Shown here piece after piece: positions 1 to 9,907 of a stretch of 64,000 nucleotides of DNA; position 1 is the first letter of the stretch, and the number at the start of each line of letters is the position of its first letter. Source of the DNA: Dyadobacter sp. CY326 (GTDB lineage Bacteria; Bacteroidota; Bacteroidia; Cytophagales; Spirosomataceae); NCBI RefSeq assembly GCF_021390515.1, contig NZ_JAJUXI010000002.1:806001-870000 (forward strand), read 5' to 3'. The notes below the pieces were generated by a model. It had not been told where the DNA came from. It did no database searches and worked only from the letters and a program-made list of their open reading frames with translations. The translations under genes and the position numbers were made by a program.

Positions 1-348
1 TTTTTCAAGTTCTGAAACGAGCTCTTCCTGCGAAAGGCTCAGCTCCATTTGAATGGCTTCCCATTCAAACTCATCCACCAGAGGAAATTTTTTCCAATCC
101 TTATCCAGCGTCTTGATATCAAATTCCGCATCGCCCTGGATTTTCCGGACTGCGAAAATGCGCCAGGTGGTCATGTGATAGACAATTTCTGCGATCGAAT
201 GTGTGTTGGTGCTCAATCTCACCTCAGCCATTTTTGGCGTTACATCACGCAAAGCTTCCACAACCGACGGCCCATACCAAGCTTCTTCGCTCTCATAAGT
301 GTCGTTTAATACATCTATAATTCTTAAAATTTCCTCTTTTGTTTCCAT
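1..348 (-). CDS. DinB-like protein, 3' end beyond the window
   Basis: The reverse strand is open from an ATG at 348 to the window edge (116 codons, no stop), so the C-terminus is missing. The product starts METKEEILRI and contains HSIAEIVYHMTTWR. This resembles the first metal-ligand helix of the DinB/YfiT four-helix-bundle superfamily, in which three histidines bind a divalent metal; His and the following hydrophobic helix are visible. DinB-fold proteins include thiol transferases and many of unknown substrate, so no reaction can be assigned. It is divergent from the lipoprotein gene at 548, with about 200 bases between them that hold no other gene. The family call is fairly safe; the function is open. 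Confidence 0.7.
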   Translation of the reverse strand, partial: METKEEILRIIDVLNDTYESEEAWYGPSVVEALRDVTPKMAEVRLSTNTHSIAEIVYHMTTWRIFAVRKIQGDAEFDIKTLDKDWKKFPLVDEFEWEAIQMELSLSQEELVSELEK

Positions 349-547
349 GTACTTTTAATGAGTAAGTGCCGATTTAACTTTATTTCTCAGCAAAGTGTTT
401 CATTGCTGCAACCAAATATCTTTTGGATTAGTCCTGAAATATATCAGAGTCCTTTAAAACTAAAAAATTGGGCCGAGATATAGCCAAAGATAAAATCTTC
501 AATTTCAAATTTCGTTAAACAATCATATTTAAATACAAGAAAGAATC

Positions 548-1162
548 ATGTTAAAAAAAGCTTCATTATTCATACTCGCGGCAGGATTAGGAATGATGTC
601 CTGCTCGAAAGATCCCATCAGTGACCTGTCCACCGAAGAAACCCTGGTTTATATCACGAATCATGACAAGGCGGCCAATTATACTCAATATAAAACATTC
701 AGCATTGTCGATTCTGTGCTAGTTGTAGAAAATGGACAAGCCGGCACTGCATTGACAGAACTTGACCGTGACGTGCTGATACGCATTGTTTCCAATATGG
801 AAAAGCTTGGATACAAATATGTTAGTCCAAAAAGCAAGCCCGACGTGGGGATCAATGCCAGCTGGATCACAAACACTTATCTTAATGTAGTTTCCCAACC
901 GCTGTCTTCTTATTATGGCGGCTATTGGGGAGGAGGCGGCGGTTATGGTTACGGCTATCCAAGTTATTACCAATATTATCAAACGAGTGAAAGTTACTGG
1001 CTGATTTCCATGCTGGATTTTAAAAACCCAAACACGGTTGACAAAACTTTCAAAGTGGTGTGGGATGCGCAAATTCGAGGCGCAGGCATTGGTGACAGAC
1101 AATATGTTGACCGCATGGTTGATTCCATTTTTGGCCAGTCGGAATATTTAAAAATTAATTAA
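548..1162 (+). CDS. DUF4136-type lipoprotein
   Basis: A 204-residue lipoprotein. Residues 1-18 form a signal peptide ending in a lipobox (MMSC) with Cys19 as the lipidation site. The body (YKTFSIVDSV, two helices, then WDAQIRG and a C-terminal VDSIFGQ segment) matches my recollection of the DUF4136 family, common in Bacteroidota and of unknown role. Residues about 121-145 are an unusual Gly/Tyr-rich stretch (YYGGYWGGGGGYGYGYPSYY). The next gene begins two bases after its stop codon, so the two are co-transcribed. It probably sits in the periplasmic leaflet of the outer membrane or inner membrane. The family is inferred from the fold pattern and length. Confidence 0.75.
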   Translation: MLKKASLFILAAGLGMMSCSKDPISDLSTEETLVYITNHDKAANYTQYKTFSIVDSVLVVENGQAGTALTELDRDVLIRIVSNMEKLGYKYVSPKSKPDVGINASWITNTYLNVVSQPLSSYYGGYWGGGGGYGYGYPSYYQYYQTSESYWLISMLDFKNPNTVDKTFKVVWDAQIRGAGIGDRQYVDRMVDSIFGQSEYLKIN

Positions 1163-1163
1163 G

Positions 1164-1826
1164 ATGAAAAAAGCCATAATCATTGCCCTATTCGTAATGG
1201 GTGCTTTGCAAGCTCATGCACAGGAAGAAGCACCCAAACTTTACACGCTTCCGTCCGCTTACGAGCGCTACACGCATTATTTGGCAACAGCCAGACTAAT
1301 GGGCGCCATGCCGCTGGGATCATTTGCAGACAATTACATCGACAAATCTTCATTTCAGAACTATTCAATCTCGCTTGAATGGGTTTTTAGAAATTCGCCG
1401 ATTTCAGTGGGCGGGGAACTAGGATCTTATTATTTTGAAAAAAGAATCCCCCGTGCATTATACGATGGCGCTGATGAAACCATTTCTGCGGTTCAGACGC
1501 GCACCATTTCCCAAATTCCCATCGAAGTTTTTGGAAACTATCATTTCCTCGGGAAGAATGCGACGGTGCAGCCTTATGTACAAGTGAGTGGCGGGGTTAG
1601 CATTCTGGATTACACCTTATATTATGGTAACCTGGCTTCGCAAGACCAAAAAGTGAAACCAAAATATGGCGTCGGACTGGGCTCCAAGTTCCTTTTTAAG
1701 CGCGATGGCTCTCTCGGCGTCGACGTGCGTGTGAAGTATAATGGCGTTTCTTACAAGCATGAATACATTGACAAAGGAATTTCATCTGTCAACGGGTCAA
1801 TTGGTTTATTCTATCGGTGGTGGTAA
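1164..1826 (+). CDS. Small outer-membrane beta-barrel-like protein
   Basis: A 220-residue secreted protein with a clear signal peptide (residues 1-19, cleavage near AHA-Q). The mature part alternates polar and aromatic residues in short strands, contains several G-x-x-x-Y/F turns, and ends in aromatic residues (GLFYRWW), which is typical of outer-membrane barrels recognised by the Bam machinery. Its size suits an eight-stranded porin/OmpA-barrel-like protein. It lies immediately downstream of the DUF4136 lipoprotein, so the pair may act together at the outer membrane. No enzymatic motif is visible and the precise family is not recognised. Confidence 0.65.
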   Translation: MKKAIIIALFVMGALQAHAQEEAPKLYTLPSAYERYTHYLATARLMGAMPLGSFADNYIDKSSFQNYSISLEWVFRNSPISVGGELGSYYFEKRIPRALYDGADETISAVQTRTISQIPIEVFGNYHFLGKNATVQPYVQVSGGVSILDYTLYYGNLASQDQKVKPKYGVGLGSKFLFKRDGSLGVDVRVKYNGVSYKHEYIDKGISSVNGSIGLFYRWW

Positions 1827-1859
1827 GTTTGTTCGATTCTTTCATCAACCGAAGTAATT

Positions 1860-4022
1860 GTGCCCAATAACAACAGTATTTTGTCAAAATCAACTTTCTT
1901 TTGGATTACCGCATTAGTTATTTTTCTGACTGGGTCCGGCCTTTGGCTCTGGAACCGCTTCGGGCCTTCCACCGGCCGGACCTATCCTCAGAAGCTGGAA
2001 GCCTACCCTATCGCCCGCACATTAGACTCTGCATCTTCGGCTTGTGACCTGGTTGTGAGGCGTTACAGGCAAGTTGGTGATGAAATCCAATTCGAACTTG
2101 CAGCCAATGCAGGCGGCCTTTCTCCCTATAATATTGAAATTTCTCAGAAAGGCAAAGTGCTGCATTTCAATGAGATTCCTCATCGCTACGGCATTTGGCT
2201 TGCAATTCCTAAACTAAATCTGGAATCGGGTTCGGCTCAAATAAAAGTGGTGAGCCTCGGTCAGGCGGGCTGTGAAACGACCGCTGCTTTTGATTTTGAC
2301 GCGCGTCAAATGAGTGCAGTTCCCGATGCGCAAACCTGGATCAGGCAGGGAAGCAAGGATAATTGGCTTGATGTCCGGCCGATTATAATAAATGGAAAAC
2401 TGCACTTGAAGGATTTCGGCAATTATGAAGACAGCCGCACGAAGGTTGTCATGATTGACGGAATTGAAGTGAAAGGATTGGAAAATGGGATTCCCGTAAA
2501 GCCCGGTTATTTGTATTCTGTCACTGCCCGATGGATTGACGCACCTTATAATGATTGGTGGAACAAGATGCGTAATCGGTCGCTAAGGCAGCAAAACATT
2601 TGGTTATCAGGCTCGTTAGGCGAAAAAGAAGAGACAAAACTCACGAGAATTGCCATTCCGGAATGGTTCTCACCTTCGCGGACGATCAACGTCGATTTTG
2701 ACACAAAATTCCCTGAATTCGAGCCGATTAAGGGCAAACTGGTGATGCAATATCGGCTGAACGATTATGTTCCGACGGAAAATTATTACAGGCGTGGGAT
2801 CAATTATCTCTCTGGCGGAAAGGACACACCTGCGCCAAAGATGCATTACACGGTTACGCCCAATTATTTTGCGGATAAGGACGAGAAGTGGTTTTCGACT
2901 TTGTCTAAATCAGAGGTTGAGACCTGGGCGGCCGTGCCGAATTTTGGCGTTTATGCGCTTGATTTTGAGTTTTGGAACCAGCATTACATTCCCGAGGTGA
3001 AGGAGCGGTTAATTTGGTTTGCCAAAAAAATCCGTCAGAATAATCCGGATATGTATTTGATGGATTACTGGGGCGGAGGCGCATATACGAACCCGCACAT
3101 CAACACCGTAGGCGGAAAAGATCCGAAGGAATTGATGAATGATTACAATGATCCAAAGCCAAACAATTCCAATTTTGAGCCGCTGCCCAGCGGCGAAAAC
3201 TTTCACGATCTCTTCAATGCGACGCCGATTGATGTGTATCCCAAGCCGATGTTTGCAAAAGATGACAACGGCAACACGCCTAATAATTTTGTGCTTCTTT
3301 CAGCGGTCCATTCGCTGCGGATCAATAAGCTGATTTCTTATCAAAAAAACAACAAATTCATTTTTTTCGGCTGGAACCGTTATATGCCGCTTTACAATGA
3401 TCCGATCGTGCCCTGGAATTATCAGCTTACCGAACCTAAGGGCGAGTTGATCATGAATCAGCTTGAAATGATGCCAGCCAGCCAGGCTTTGAGCATGTCG
3501 CTATTCTCGCTAATCTTGTTTGACGGTTATTATCTGTGGCACGACGGTGGGCCAAGCAGCAATGATCCCAACGCATACAAAGTAGCGAGCAATGCGCCGG
3601 GCTGGGGCTATGAATGGTATCCCGCAGATGGCAAAACACCTGAAAGCGAGGTTGGAAAAAAGTCGCAGGAACGCGGTGCGCCGCCTTATTGGGATTTTCC
3701 GACGGAGTTTTATTCCCTGGGAAATTGGATGGCGAAGCAAGTGGAAGATGTGATCGTTGGTGGCACAAATCAGGATTTGCCTTTTCAGCTCAACGGTAAT
3801 TGGATACAGCCTAAAAAGGAGCAAGTTTTATTGGCAATTGACAAAAAACAGCCATTTATCACGTCGGTTGTCAAAGGAAATCAAATTGTTGTGTTAGGCG
3901 TAGATTCGTTTCAAAATCCGACCGCCAGCCGCATTGTAAAAGTGAAATTGCCCGACGGCTCGGAAACTTCCATCGAGCTTTACGGAAACTGGCCTTCGCT
4001 TTACAGAGGCATCTTAAAATAA
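1860..4022 (+). CDS. Large membrane-anchored protein of unknown function, TIM-barrel-like centre
   Basis: A 720-residue protein starting at GTG 1860, only 33 bases after the barrel gene, so probably the third gene of that operon. Residues about 13-31 form a single N-terminal membrane segment or uncleaved signal anchor, so the rest should lie outside the cytoplasm. The central part (about 340-620) has the rhythm of a glycosidase-like barrel: VYALDFEFWN, then YLMDYWGGGAYT, FFGWNRY and FDGYYLWHDGG. There are acidic residues after strands and many Trp/Tyr, as in carbohydrate-active enzymes. The C-terminal 100 residues look like a beta-sandwich. I do not recognise the family and assign no reaction. 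A glycoside-hydrolase-like or sugar-binding role is an inference. Confidence 0.6.
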   Translation: MPNNNSILSKSTFFWITALVIFLTGSGLWLWNRFGPSTGRTYPQKLEAYPIARTLDSASSACDLVVRRYRQVGDEIQFELAANAGGLSPYNIEISQKGKVLHFNEIPHRYGIWLAIPKLNLESGSAQIKVVSLGQAGCETTAAFDFDARQMSAVPDAQTWIRQGSKDNWLDVRPIIINGKLHLKDFGNYEDSRTKVVMIDGIEVKGLENGIPVKPGYLYSVTARWIDAPYNDWWNKMRNRSLRQQNIWLSGSLGEKEETKLTRIAIPEWFSPSRTINVDFDTKFPEFEPIKGKLVMQYRLNDYVPTENYYRRGINYLSGGKDTPAPKMHYTVTPNYFADKDEKWFSTLSKSEVETWAAVPNFGVYALDFEFWNQHYIPEVKERLIWFAKKIRQNNPDMYLMDYWGGGAYTNPHINTVGGKDPKELMNDYNDPKPNNSNFEPLPSGENFHDLFNATPIDVYPKPMFAKDDNGNTPNNFVLLSAVHSLRINKLISYQKNNKFIFFGWNRYMPLYNDPIVPWNYQLTEPKGELIMNQLEMMPASQALSMSLFSLILFDGYYLWHDGGPSSNDPNAYKVASNAPGWGYEWYPADGKTPESEVGKKSQERGAPPYWDFPTEFYSLGNWMAKQVEDVIVGGTNQDLPFQLNGNWIQPKKEQVLLAIDKKQPFITSVVKGNQIVVLGVDSFQNPTASRIVKVKLPDGSETSIELYGNWPSLYRGILK

Positions 4023-4077
4023 AACAAAAAAAACATTGCCGGGGGCTGAAGCCCCCGGCAATGTTTTTTTTGTTTTA
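4020..4077. terminator. Perfect palindromic bidirectional terminator
   Basis: Bases 4021-4046 and 4051-4076 are perfect reverse complements around a TGAA loop, and the outer pair 4020/4077 also matches. The GC core (4038-4046 / 4051-4059) is flanked by an A-run on the left and a T-run on the right, so it works as an intrinsic terminator on both strands. The stop codon of the 720-residue gene (4020-4022) and the stop of pheA (4075-4077) both lie inside the stem. Confidence 0.93.
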
Positions 4078-5151
4078 AGAGATCCTGATATAACTGCCGA
4101 GCGCTTTCAGGTGCGTCCCATACTTGTGCATAATTTCCTTCACCGGCGGATCGTCCACGTGTCCAAGAAACTCCACGAGAAACCACGCTCTGAATGTTGC
4201 TGTGCCTCTCAGCGGTCGGCTTTCAATTTTTGTCAGGTTAATCCCTCTGTCATTAAAATCTTTCAAAAACTCGTACAGAACGCCGGGACGGTTTGTGTTG
4301 GGCAAATTGGCGATGATGGTTGTTTTGTCGTCGTCGCTTTTAATGTTCACAAAGTCTTTTGCCAAAATCAAAAACCGCGTTCTATTTTGATCACTGTCCT
4401 CAATGTTGTCGAAAAGAATGGGCACGCCGAAAAGTCGGGCTGAAATTGACGAACATATGGCCGCGGAATCCGCTTCCTGAGCAGCCAGTTTCGCAGCCTT
4501 GGATGTAGACTCAACGGGGATCAGTTCAATGTCCATTCCTTCCAGATATTCGCTGATAAATTTCCCGCATTGCCGAAAAGCAATGTCTTTGGAATAAATG
4601 CGGCGAATGTTCCTTAATGAATCGGATTGTGACGCAAAAGTGAAATGCACTTGCAGCAACACTTCCGCGACGATGGAAAGATTTTTTTCCCGAAGAAAGT
4701 CAACCGTTTCAATAACAATCCCTTCCTGATTATTCTCAATGGGCACGACGCCAAACTTGGCCCGTCCCGTTTCCACACTTTCGAAAACTGAGTGAATGGT
4801 CGGCAACACCAGATATTCACTCATTCCGCCAAAGCGACTCTCAGCGGCCTGATGCGTAAAACTTCCTTCCGGACCCAAATAAGAGACGCGTTCCGGCAAT
4901 TCCAAATTGCGGGAAACAGCGAAGATTTCAAAAAATATGGCATCAATGGCCTGCCTTGTTAGCAGGCCATTATTGTGTTTTTCAAGGCGGTCGAGAATTT
5001 GCTTTTCGCGTTCCGGCCGGTAAATAATGGATTGCGACGAACGTTTAAGCTCACCCACCTTTTTCACGAGCTCCATGCGCTCATTCAAAACGGTAAGCAG
5101 CTGATCGTCAAGCGCGTCTATTCTATTTCTAAGGTCCTGTAAATCCACCAA
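4075..5151 (-). CDS. pheA: Bifunctional chorismate mutase / prephenate dehydratase
   Basis: P-protein of phenylalanine biosynthesis, converting chorismate to prephenate and then phenylpyruvate. Residues 1-90 are an AroQ-type chorismate mutase helical domain (LRNRIDALDDQLLTVLNER). Residues about 88-265 are prephenate dehydratase, starting VSYLGPEGSFTHQAA and containing the essential TRF motif at 258-260. Residues about 275-358 are an ACT regulatory domain with ESRP at 310-313, the phenylalanine-binding motif, so feedback inhibition by phenylalanine is expected. Length fits the family. The start is TTG 5151 or GTG 5148; an in-frame stop just upstream excludes anything longer. It follows parE on the same strand with a 95-base gap. 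Confidence 0.95.
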   Translation of the reverse strand: MVDLQDLRNRIDALDDQLLTVLNERMELVKKVGELKRSSQSIIYRPEREKQILDRLEKHNNGLLTRQAIDAIFFEIFAVSRNLELPERVSYLGPEGSFTHQAAESRFGGMSEYLVLPTIHSVFESVETGRAKFGVVPIENNQEGIVIETVDFLREKNLSIVAEVLLQVHFTFASQSDSLRNIRRIYSKDIAFRQCGKFISEYLEGMDIELIPVESTSKAAKLAAQEADSAAICSSISARLFGVPILFDNIEDSDQNRTRFLILAKDFVNIKSDDDKTTIIANLPNTNRPGVLYEFLKDFNDRGINLTKIESRPLRGTATFRAWFLVEFLGHVDDPPVKEIMHKYGTHLKALGSYIRIS

Positions 5152-5246
5152 AATATCTTAAAATGTGTTAGGAGGTCAAGCAAAGAGAGAAAAACTCTAC
5201 GCTCCGAATATTATTTTTATGTTGTCAAATATAGCTAAATGAGATA

Positions 5247-7118
5247 TTACACAGCCAGCGCGAGTTCTTCAATGTTCTTTTCAACTTTCAGGTTATCAAT
5301 GATAAAACGTTGACGTTCAGGCGTGTTTTTACCCATGAAATAACTTAACAATTTCTGAATGGAAGTTTCTTTTTGCAAGATGACCGGCTCAACGTGCATG
5401 TCCTCACCAATGAATCTTCCAAACTCATCCGGCGATATTTCACCCAGACCTTTGAAACGCGTAATCTCAGGTTTCGAACCAAGTTTGCCAACCGCAGCCT
5501 GTTTCTCTTCCTCACTGTAGCAATAAATCGTCTCTTTTTTATTCCTAACCCTGAAAAGCGGTGTTTCCAGAACAAAAAGATGCCCGTTACGCACAAGATC
5601 AGGGAAAAATTGAAGGAAGAAAGTCATCAAAAGCAAGCGAATGTGCATTCCGTCCACGTCAGCGTCGGTCGCAATCACGATTCGGTTGAAACGAAGATTT
5701 TCTACGCCATTTTCAATATCCAGGGCGTGTTGCAGCAAATTGAATTCTTCGTTTTCATAAACAATTTTCTTCGTTAATCCAAAGCAATTCAATGGCTTAC
5801 CTCTTAAACTGAAAACAGCTTGCGTCTGAATGTTCCTTGATTTGGTGATAGACCCACTCGCCGAATCTCCTTCTGTAATGAAAAGCGTGCTTTCGTAACG
5901 CAATTCATTTTTCAAGTCCGTCAAATGCAGGCGGCAGTCTCTCAGCTTCTTATTGTGCAAATTTGCCTTTTTAGCACGGTCATTGGCTAACTTCTTAATT
6001 CCTGCCAATTCCTTACGCTCTCTTTCAGACTGCTCAATCCTTTTTTTCAACGCATCCCTCGATTCAGGGTGCATATGCAGATAATTGTCGAGCCGCTCTT
6101 TTATGAAATCATTAACAAATGTCCTTACGGTCGTGCTGTTCGGATCGGGCGTGATGGTGTTAGAACCCAGTTTTGTTTTTGTCTGCGATTCAAAAACCGG
6201 CTCCTGCACACGGATCGCAACCGCGGCAATGATGGACGAACGCACATCTTCTGGCGCATAATCTTTATTAAAATGTTCCCTAACTGCCTTTACAACAGCT
6301 TCCCGGAATGCTGCCAAGTGCGTTCCGCCCTGCGTTGTATACTGGCCGTTAACGAAGGAATAATATTCTTCTCCATATTGATTATTGTGTGTCATTGCAA
6401 ATTCAATATCCTCTCCTTTGAGATGAATAATAGGATAACGCAATGATTCCGCATCAGACTTGCTCTGCAAAAGATCGAGCAAACCGTTTTGAGAAATGTA
6501 TTTTTGACCGTTAAAATTGATCGTAAGCCCTGCATTTAAATAGCAGTAATTCCAGATCATGTTATCCAAATATTGCGGGATATATCTGAAATTTTTAAAG
6601 ATCACCCCGTCCGGCTCGAATGCAATGTGCGTTCCATTGCGCTGGTTTGTAGCGCCTTCTTTGGATTCGTGCACCAATGCGCCTTGGGCAAATTCAGCAT
6701 TTTTTGTCTTGCCCTCACGGAATGATTGCACCTTGAAATATTGGGAAAGTGCATTAACCGCCTTGGTTCCAACACCATTCAAACCCACTGATTTCTGGAA
6801 TGCCCCAGAATCATATTTTCCTCCCGTATTGATCTTCGAAACACAGTCTACAACCTTGCCTAGCGGAATTCCGCGTCCATAATCGCGCACTTCCACACGA
6901 TGCTCGGTAATCTTAATTTCTATGGTTTTTCCATTGCCCATCATGTGTTCGTCAATGGAATTATCGACGATTTCTTTGACCAAAACATATATGCCATCGT
7001 CCACCGATGAGCCGTCACCCAACTTGCCGATATACATGCCTGGTCGCAATCTAATGTGCTCTTTCCAATCCAGCGACCTTATACTACTCTCATCATATTG
7101 CACATTGATACTTTCCAT
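5247..7118 (-). CDS. parE: DNA topoisomerase IV subunit B
   Basis: ATPase subunit of a type IIA topoisomerase, working with ParC (not in this window) to decatenate chromosomes. The GHKL ATP site is complete: the EIVDNSIDE helix at about 49-57, DYGRGIP at 79-85 and GLNGVGTKA at 112-120. The TOPRIM metal site has EGDSASGS near 416 and DADVDG near 484. The GDSASG form is typical of ParE, while GyrB normally reads GDSAGG, and the 623-residue length also favours ParE. An AGGAGG lies about 11 bases upstream of the ATG, unusually strong for this window. The promoter must lie in the 269-base gap shared with the divergent polysaccharide operon. Confidence 0.93.
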   Translation of the reverse strand: MESINVQYDESSIRSLDWKEHIRLRPGMYIGKLGDGSSVDDGIYVLVKEIVDNSIDEHMMGNGKTIEIKITEHRVEVRDYGRGIPLGKVVDCVSKINTGGKYDSGAFQKSVGLNGVGTKAVNALSQYFKVQSFREGKTKNAEFAQGALVHESKEGATNQRNGTHIAFEPDGVIFKNFRYIPQYLDNMIWNYCYLNAGLTINFNGQKYISQNGLLDLLQSKSDAESLRYPIIHLKGEDIEFAMTHNNQYGEEYYSFVNGQYTTQGGTHLAAFREAVVKAVREHFNKDYAPEDVRSSIIAAVAIRVQEPVFESQTKTKLGSNTITPDPNSTTVRTFVNDFIKERLDNYLHMHPESRDALKKRIEQSERERKELAGIKKLANDRAKKANLHNKKLRDCRLHLTDLKNELRYESTLFITEGDSASGSITKSRNIQTQAVFSLRGKPLNCFGLTKKIVYENEEFNLLQHALDIENGVENLRFNRIVIATDADVDGMHIRLLLMTFFLQFFPDLVRNGHLFVLETPLFRVRNKKETIYCYSEEEKQAAVGKLGSKPEITRFKGLGEISPDEFGRFIGEDMHVEPVILQKETSIQKLLSYFMGKNTPERQRFIIDNLKVEKNIEELALAV

Positions 7119-7387
7119 AAATGATGTCCTCCTGAGAGGCTATTTCTGATTTTAAATATTGTATTTTAATAATTTAAGACATTTGTCGTTACCCTGTTAT
7201 AACTTTACAGCCAAATAGGTCAGGGCCGATTAATAGAAATCCTTTAAAAATAGGAAAAATCTAATTTACTTTGCCATGATATACACATCACAAAATTAAA
7301 TATGCTCCTACTCAAAATTCAAAAATACTAGTCAGATACATAGTTTTAATGAATTGTCAGCATTTCAATAGTACAATAATACTTCAT

Positions 7388-9907
7388 ATGAACAGATTCA
7401 AATTGGCAAAAAATTATAAAAGTTTACTCCCCTATCTCCTCTGTCTATTCATTTCACTGCCTTCCCTGTCTCAGATTGTTCCCCAGTCCGGCGCTCCATC
7501 TGCGCCTGCAAGCGCTCCGCAAAGTGGAAACAACGCGGCAACACCCAGAGGCAATGCAGGAACAACGGGTAACGCACCAGCAAACACGGGTAACACTCAA
7601 GGAAATCAACCTGGCGGAAACAATCAACAACAATCTGGAAACCAGCAAAATTCGGGAAATCAACAGAATTCCGAAGGAAAAGCGGGCGGCGACCAGAACA
7701 GTCAAAATAGCGAAGGCGGCGAGCAAAGTAAAGTAAATGACTCGACCACTTCCACATTAAGACCTGAGGATCAGCAAAAAGAAGCATTGCGTCAGAAAAT
7801 CTACGGTTACTCCATTTTTTCTAATAAAAATCTGGATCCAATTCCAGATGCGCAAATCGCAACGCCTACCAACTACGTTGTAGGGCCAGGTGATGAGCTA
7901 AAAATTTACATTTACAATTACGCAGAAAGCACTTACGAGGTTGAAGTTACTAAAGACGGCTTCATTTCGCTCCCAAGGGTAGGAAACGTTTACGTAACGG
8001 GCCGTACGGTGGAGGAGGTTCGCAAAATATTAATTGACAAATTTGCCAAATTCACCCCGGGTTTGATTGGAACAGGCGGTGAAACGGCCAGAACCAAGCT
8101 GATGGTGACATTAGGTGACGTTCGCTCGGTAAAAGTCTTCGTAACAGGTGAAGTAATTAATCCTGGCACTTATCAATTGTCATCGCTTTCCTCCGCTTTC
8201 AATGCACTTTACAAAGCTGGCGGACCGAATGAAATTGGATCTTTCCGTGATGTGCGTGTAGTAAGGAATGGTAAAGTCGTTTCGCGTTTTGACATTTATG
8301 ATTACCTGGTCAACGGAAAAATTGACGGCGACATTCGCGTTCAGGACAATGATAACGTTGTAGTTGGCTACTATCTGAAGCGTGCTGAGATAACCGGGAT
8401 GGTTAAACGTCCTGGGATCTATGAATTGAAAGCAGAAGAAAAATTAAGCGATATGCTTCGCTATTCAGGCGGTTTCAATGACAGAGCTTACCGCGCAAGG
8501 CTTAAAGTGCAAAGGATCACGCCAAAAGAACGTAAGATCCTTGACGTTGCCGAAACTTCCTATGACACATTTGATATTGTAACGGGTGACTCAGTCAATG
8601 TTGAGACAGTTTTAGACCGTTTTGAAAATATTGTAACTATTGAAGGTGCGGTAATGCGTCCGGGCGATTATTCTTTGGACAACAGTCCTTCATTAAAACA
8701 GTTGATCGAAAACGCGCAAGGTTTACGCGAAGATGCATTCGTGGGCCGTGTGAGCGTTTTGAGAACGCGTCAGGATCTGGTGCTGGAAAGCATTTCACTG
8801 AATTACACTGATATTTTAAACAATGTTACGCCAGATCTGATTCTGACACGTTTGGACCGGGTTATCATTCCTTCGAAATTCGACATGGCTGAAACGGCCT
8901 TCGTGAGTGTGGAGGGAGAAGTAAATAATCCGAAGTTCGCCGAGAACGAAGGTAAATTTCCTTACACGGTCAATATGACATTGGAGGATCTGCTGGTGCA
9001 AGCTGGCGGCATGAAGGAATCTGCATACACTTCTGAAATCGAAGTGATTAGAAGAAAGCGAGACAGCATCGCTGGTGCTGCAAACGCACAAATATCGGAG
9101 GTTTTCAAATTTAATGTAAACCGTGATCTGTCGCTTAATAGTAAAGAAAGCAACTTCACATTAATGCCTTTTGACCAGGTTACGGTTCGTAAAGCGCCAA
9201 ATTATGTTGAGCAGCAAAGTGTATTTGTAGAAGGCGAAGTCCTCATCGCTGGTCCTTACACGATTGTAAACAAAAACGATAAGATCAGCGACGTTATCAA
9301 AAGAGCCGGCGGATTAACTGAATTAGCTTACCCAGAAGGCGCAACGCTGCTTAGAAGAACATTGGTTAGAGAATTAGATGAACCAACCGATTTTGATCAG
9401 GCAGAGCAAACAGAAAAAAGCATCAAGAGCGGGACTATTATAGGTGACGTGCCGAATGTAAAAGAAGAATCCATCGGGATCAAGCTGAAAAATATCTTGA
9501 AAAGCCCGGGTTCATTTGAAGATCTTATTGTGCAGGAAGGAGACATTATTCGGATTCCGAAAAGATTGGAAACTGTGCAGGTTAACGGAGCAGTGCTTTA
9601 TCCAACGACAGTGAAATATGGCAAAGGAATGGCATTTTCTGACTACATTTCGCAATCAGGCGGTTTTACAGTCCAATCGCTTAAAAAGAGCTCATATATC
9701 AAGTATCCAAATGGAAATGTGGATCGCACGAGAAGATTCTTATTTTTCAATGTTTATCCAAAAGTTGAACCGGGGTCTGAAATTTTCGTTCCCCTTAGAG
9801 CTGCACCTGCCATTAACCCGCAGCAAGCCCTTCAAACAGCAACTGGCATATTGGGTTCTGTAATGAGTTTAATTTTAGCAGTCTTGGCTTTCCGATCAAT
9901 CAACTAA
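7388..9907 (+). CDS. SLBB-domain polysaccharide export protein (Wza/KpsD-like)
   Basis: An 839-residue secreted protein, probably the outer-membrane channel for the surface polysaccharide made by the following genes. ATG 7388 is chosen over an in-frame ATG at 7349 because it puts a clean signal peptide (residues 1-28) at the N-terminus. Residues 31-116 are a low-complexity Gly/Asn/Gln/Ser linker. Then come a polysaccharide-export domain (YVVGPGDELKIYIYN, about 160-240) and about six SLBB-type repeats, each starting near V-x-G-x-V-x-x-P and ending in xAGG. The last residues (ILGSVMSLILAVLAFRSIN) form a hydrophobic helix comparable to the membrane-crossing helix of Wza. Its stop overlaps the next start (TAATG). 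Confidence 0.9.
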   Translation: MNRFKLAKNYKSLLPYLLCLFISLPSLSQIVPQSGAPSAPASAPQSGNNAATPRGNAGTTGNAPANTGNTQGNQPGGNNQQQSGNQQNSGNQQNSEGKAGGDQNSQNSEGGEQSKVNDSTTSTLRPEDQQKEALRQKIYGYSIFSNKNLDPIPDAQIATPTNYVVGPGDELKIYIYNYAESTYEVEVTKDGFISLPRVGNVYVTGRTVEEVRKILIDKFAKFTPGLIGTGGETARTKLMVTLGDVRSVKVFVTGEVINPGTYQLSSLSSAFNALYKAGGPNEIGSFRDVRVVRNGKVVSRFDIYDYLVNGKIDGDIRVQDNDNVVVGYYLKRAEITGMVKRPGIYELKAEEKLSDMLRYSGGFNDRAYRARLKVQRITPKERKILDVAETSYDTFDIVTGDSVNVETVLDRFENIVTIEGAVMRPGDYSLDNSPSLKQLIENAQGLREDAFVGRVSVLRTRQDLVLESISLNYTDILNNVTPDLILTRLDRVIIPSKFDMAETAFVSVEGEVNNPKFAENEGKFPYTVNMTLEDLLVQAGGMKESAYTSEIEVIRRKRDSIAGAANAQISEVFKFNVNRDLSLNSKESNFTLMPFDQVTVRKAPNYVEQQSVFVEGEVLIAGPYTIVNKNDKISDVIKRAGGLTELAYPEGATLLRRTLVRELDEPTDFDQAEQTEKSIKSGTIIGDVPNVKEESIGIKLKNILKSPGSFEDLIVQEGDIIRIPKRLETVQVNGAVLYPTTVKYGKGMAFSDYISQSGGFTVQSLKKSSYIKYPNGNVDRTRRFLFFNVYPKVEPGSEIFVPLRAAPAINPQQALQTATGILGSVMSLILAVLAFRSIN

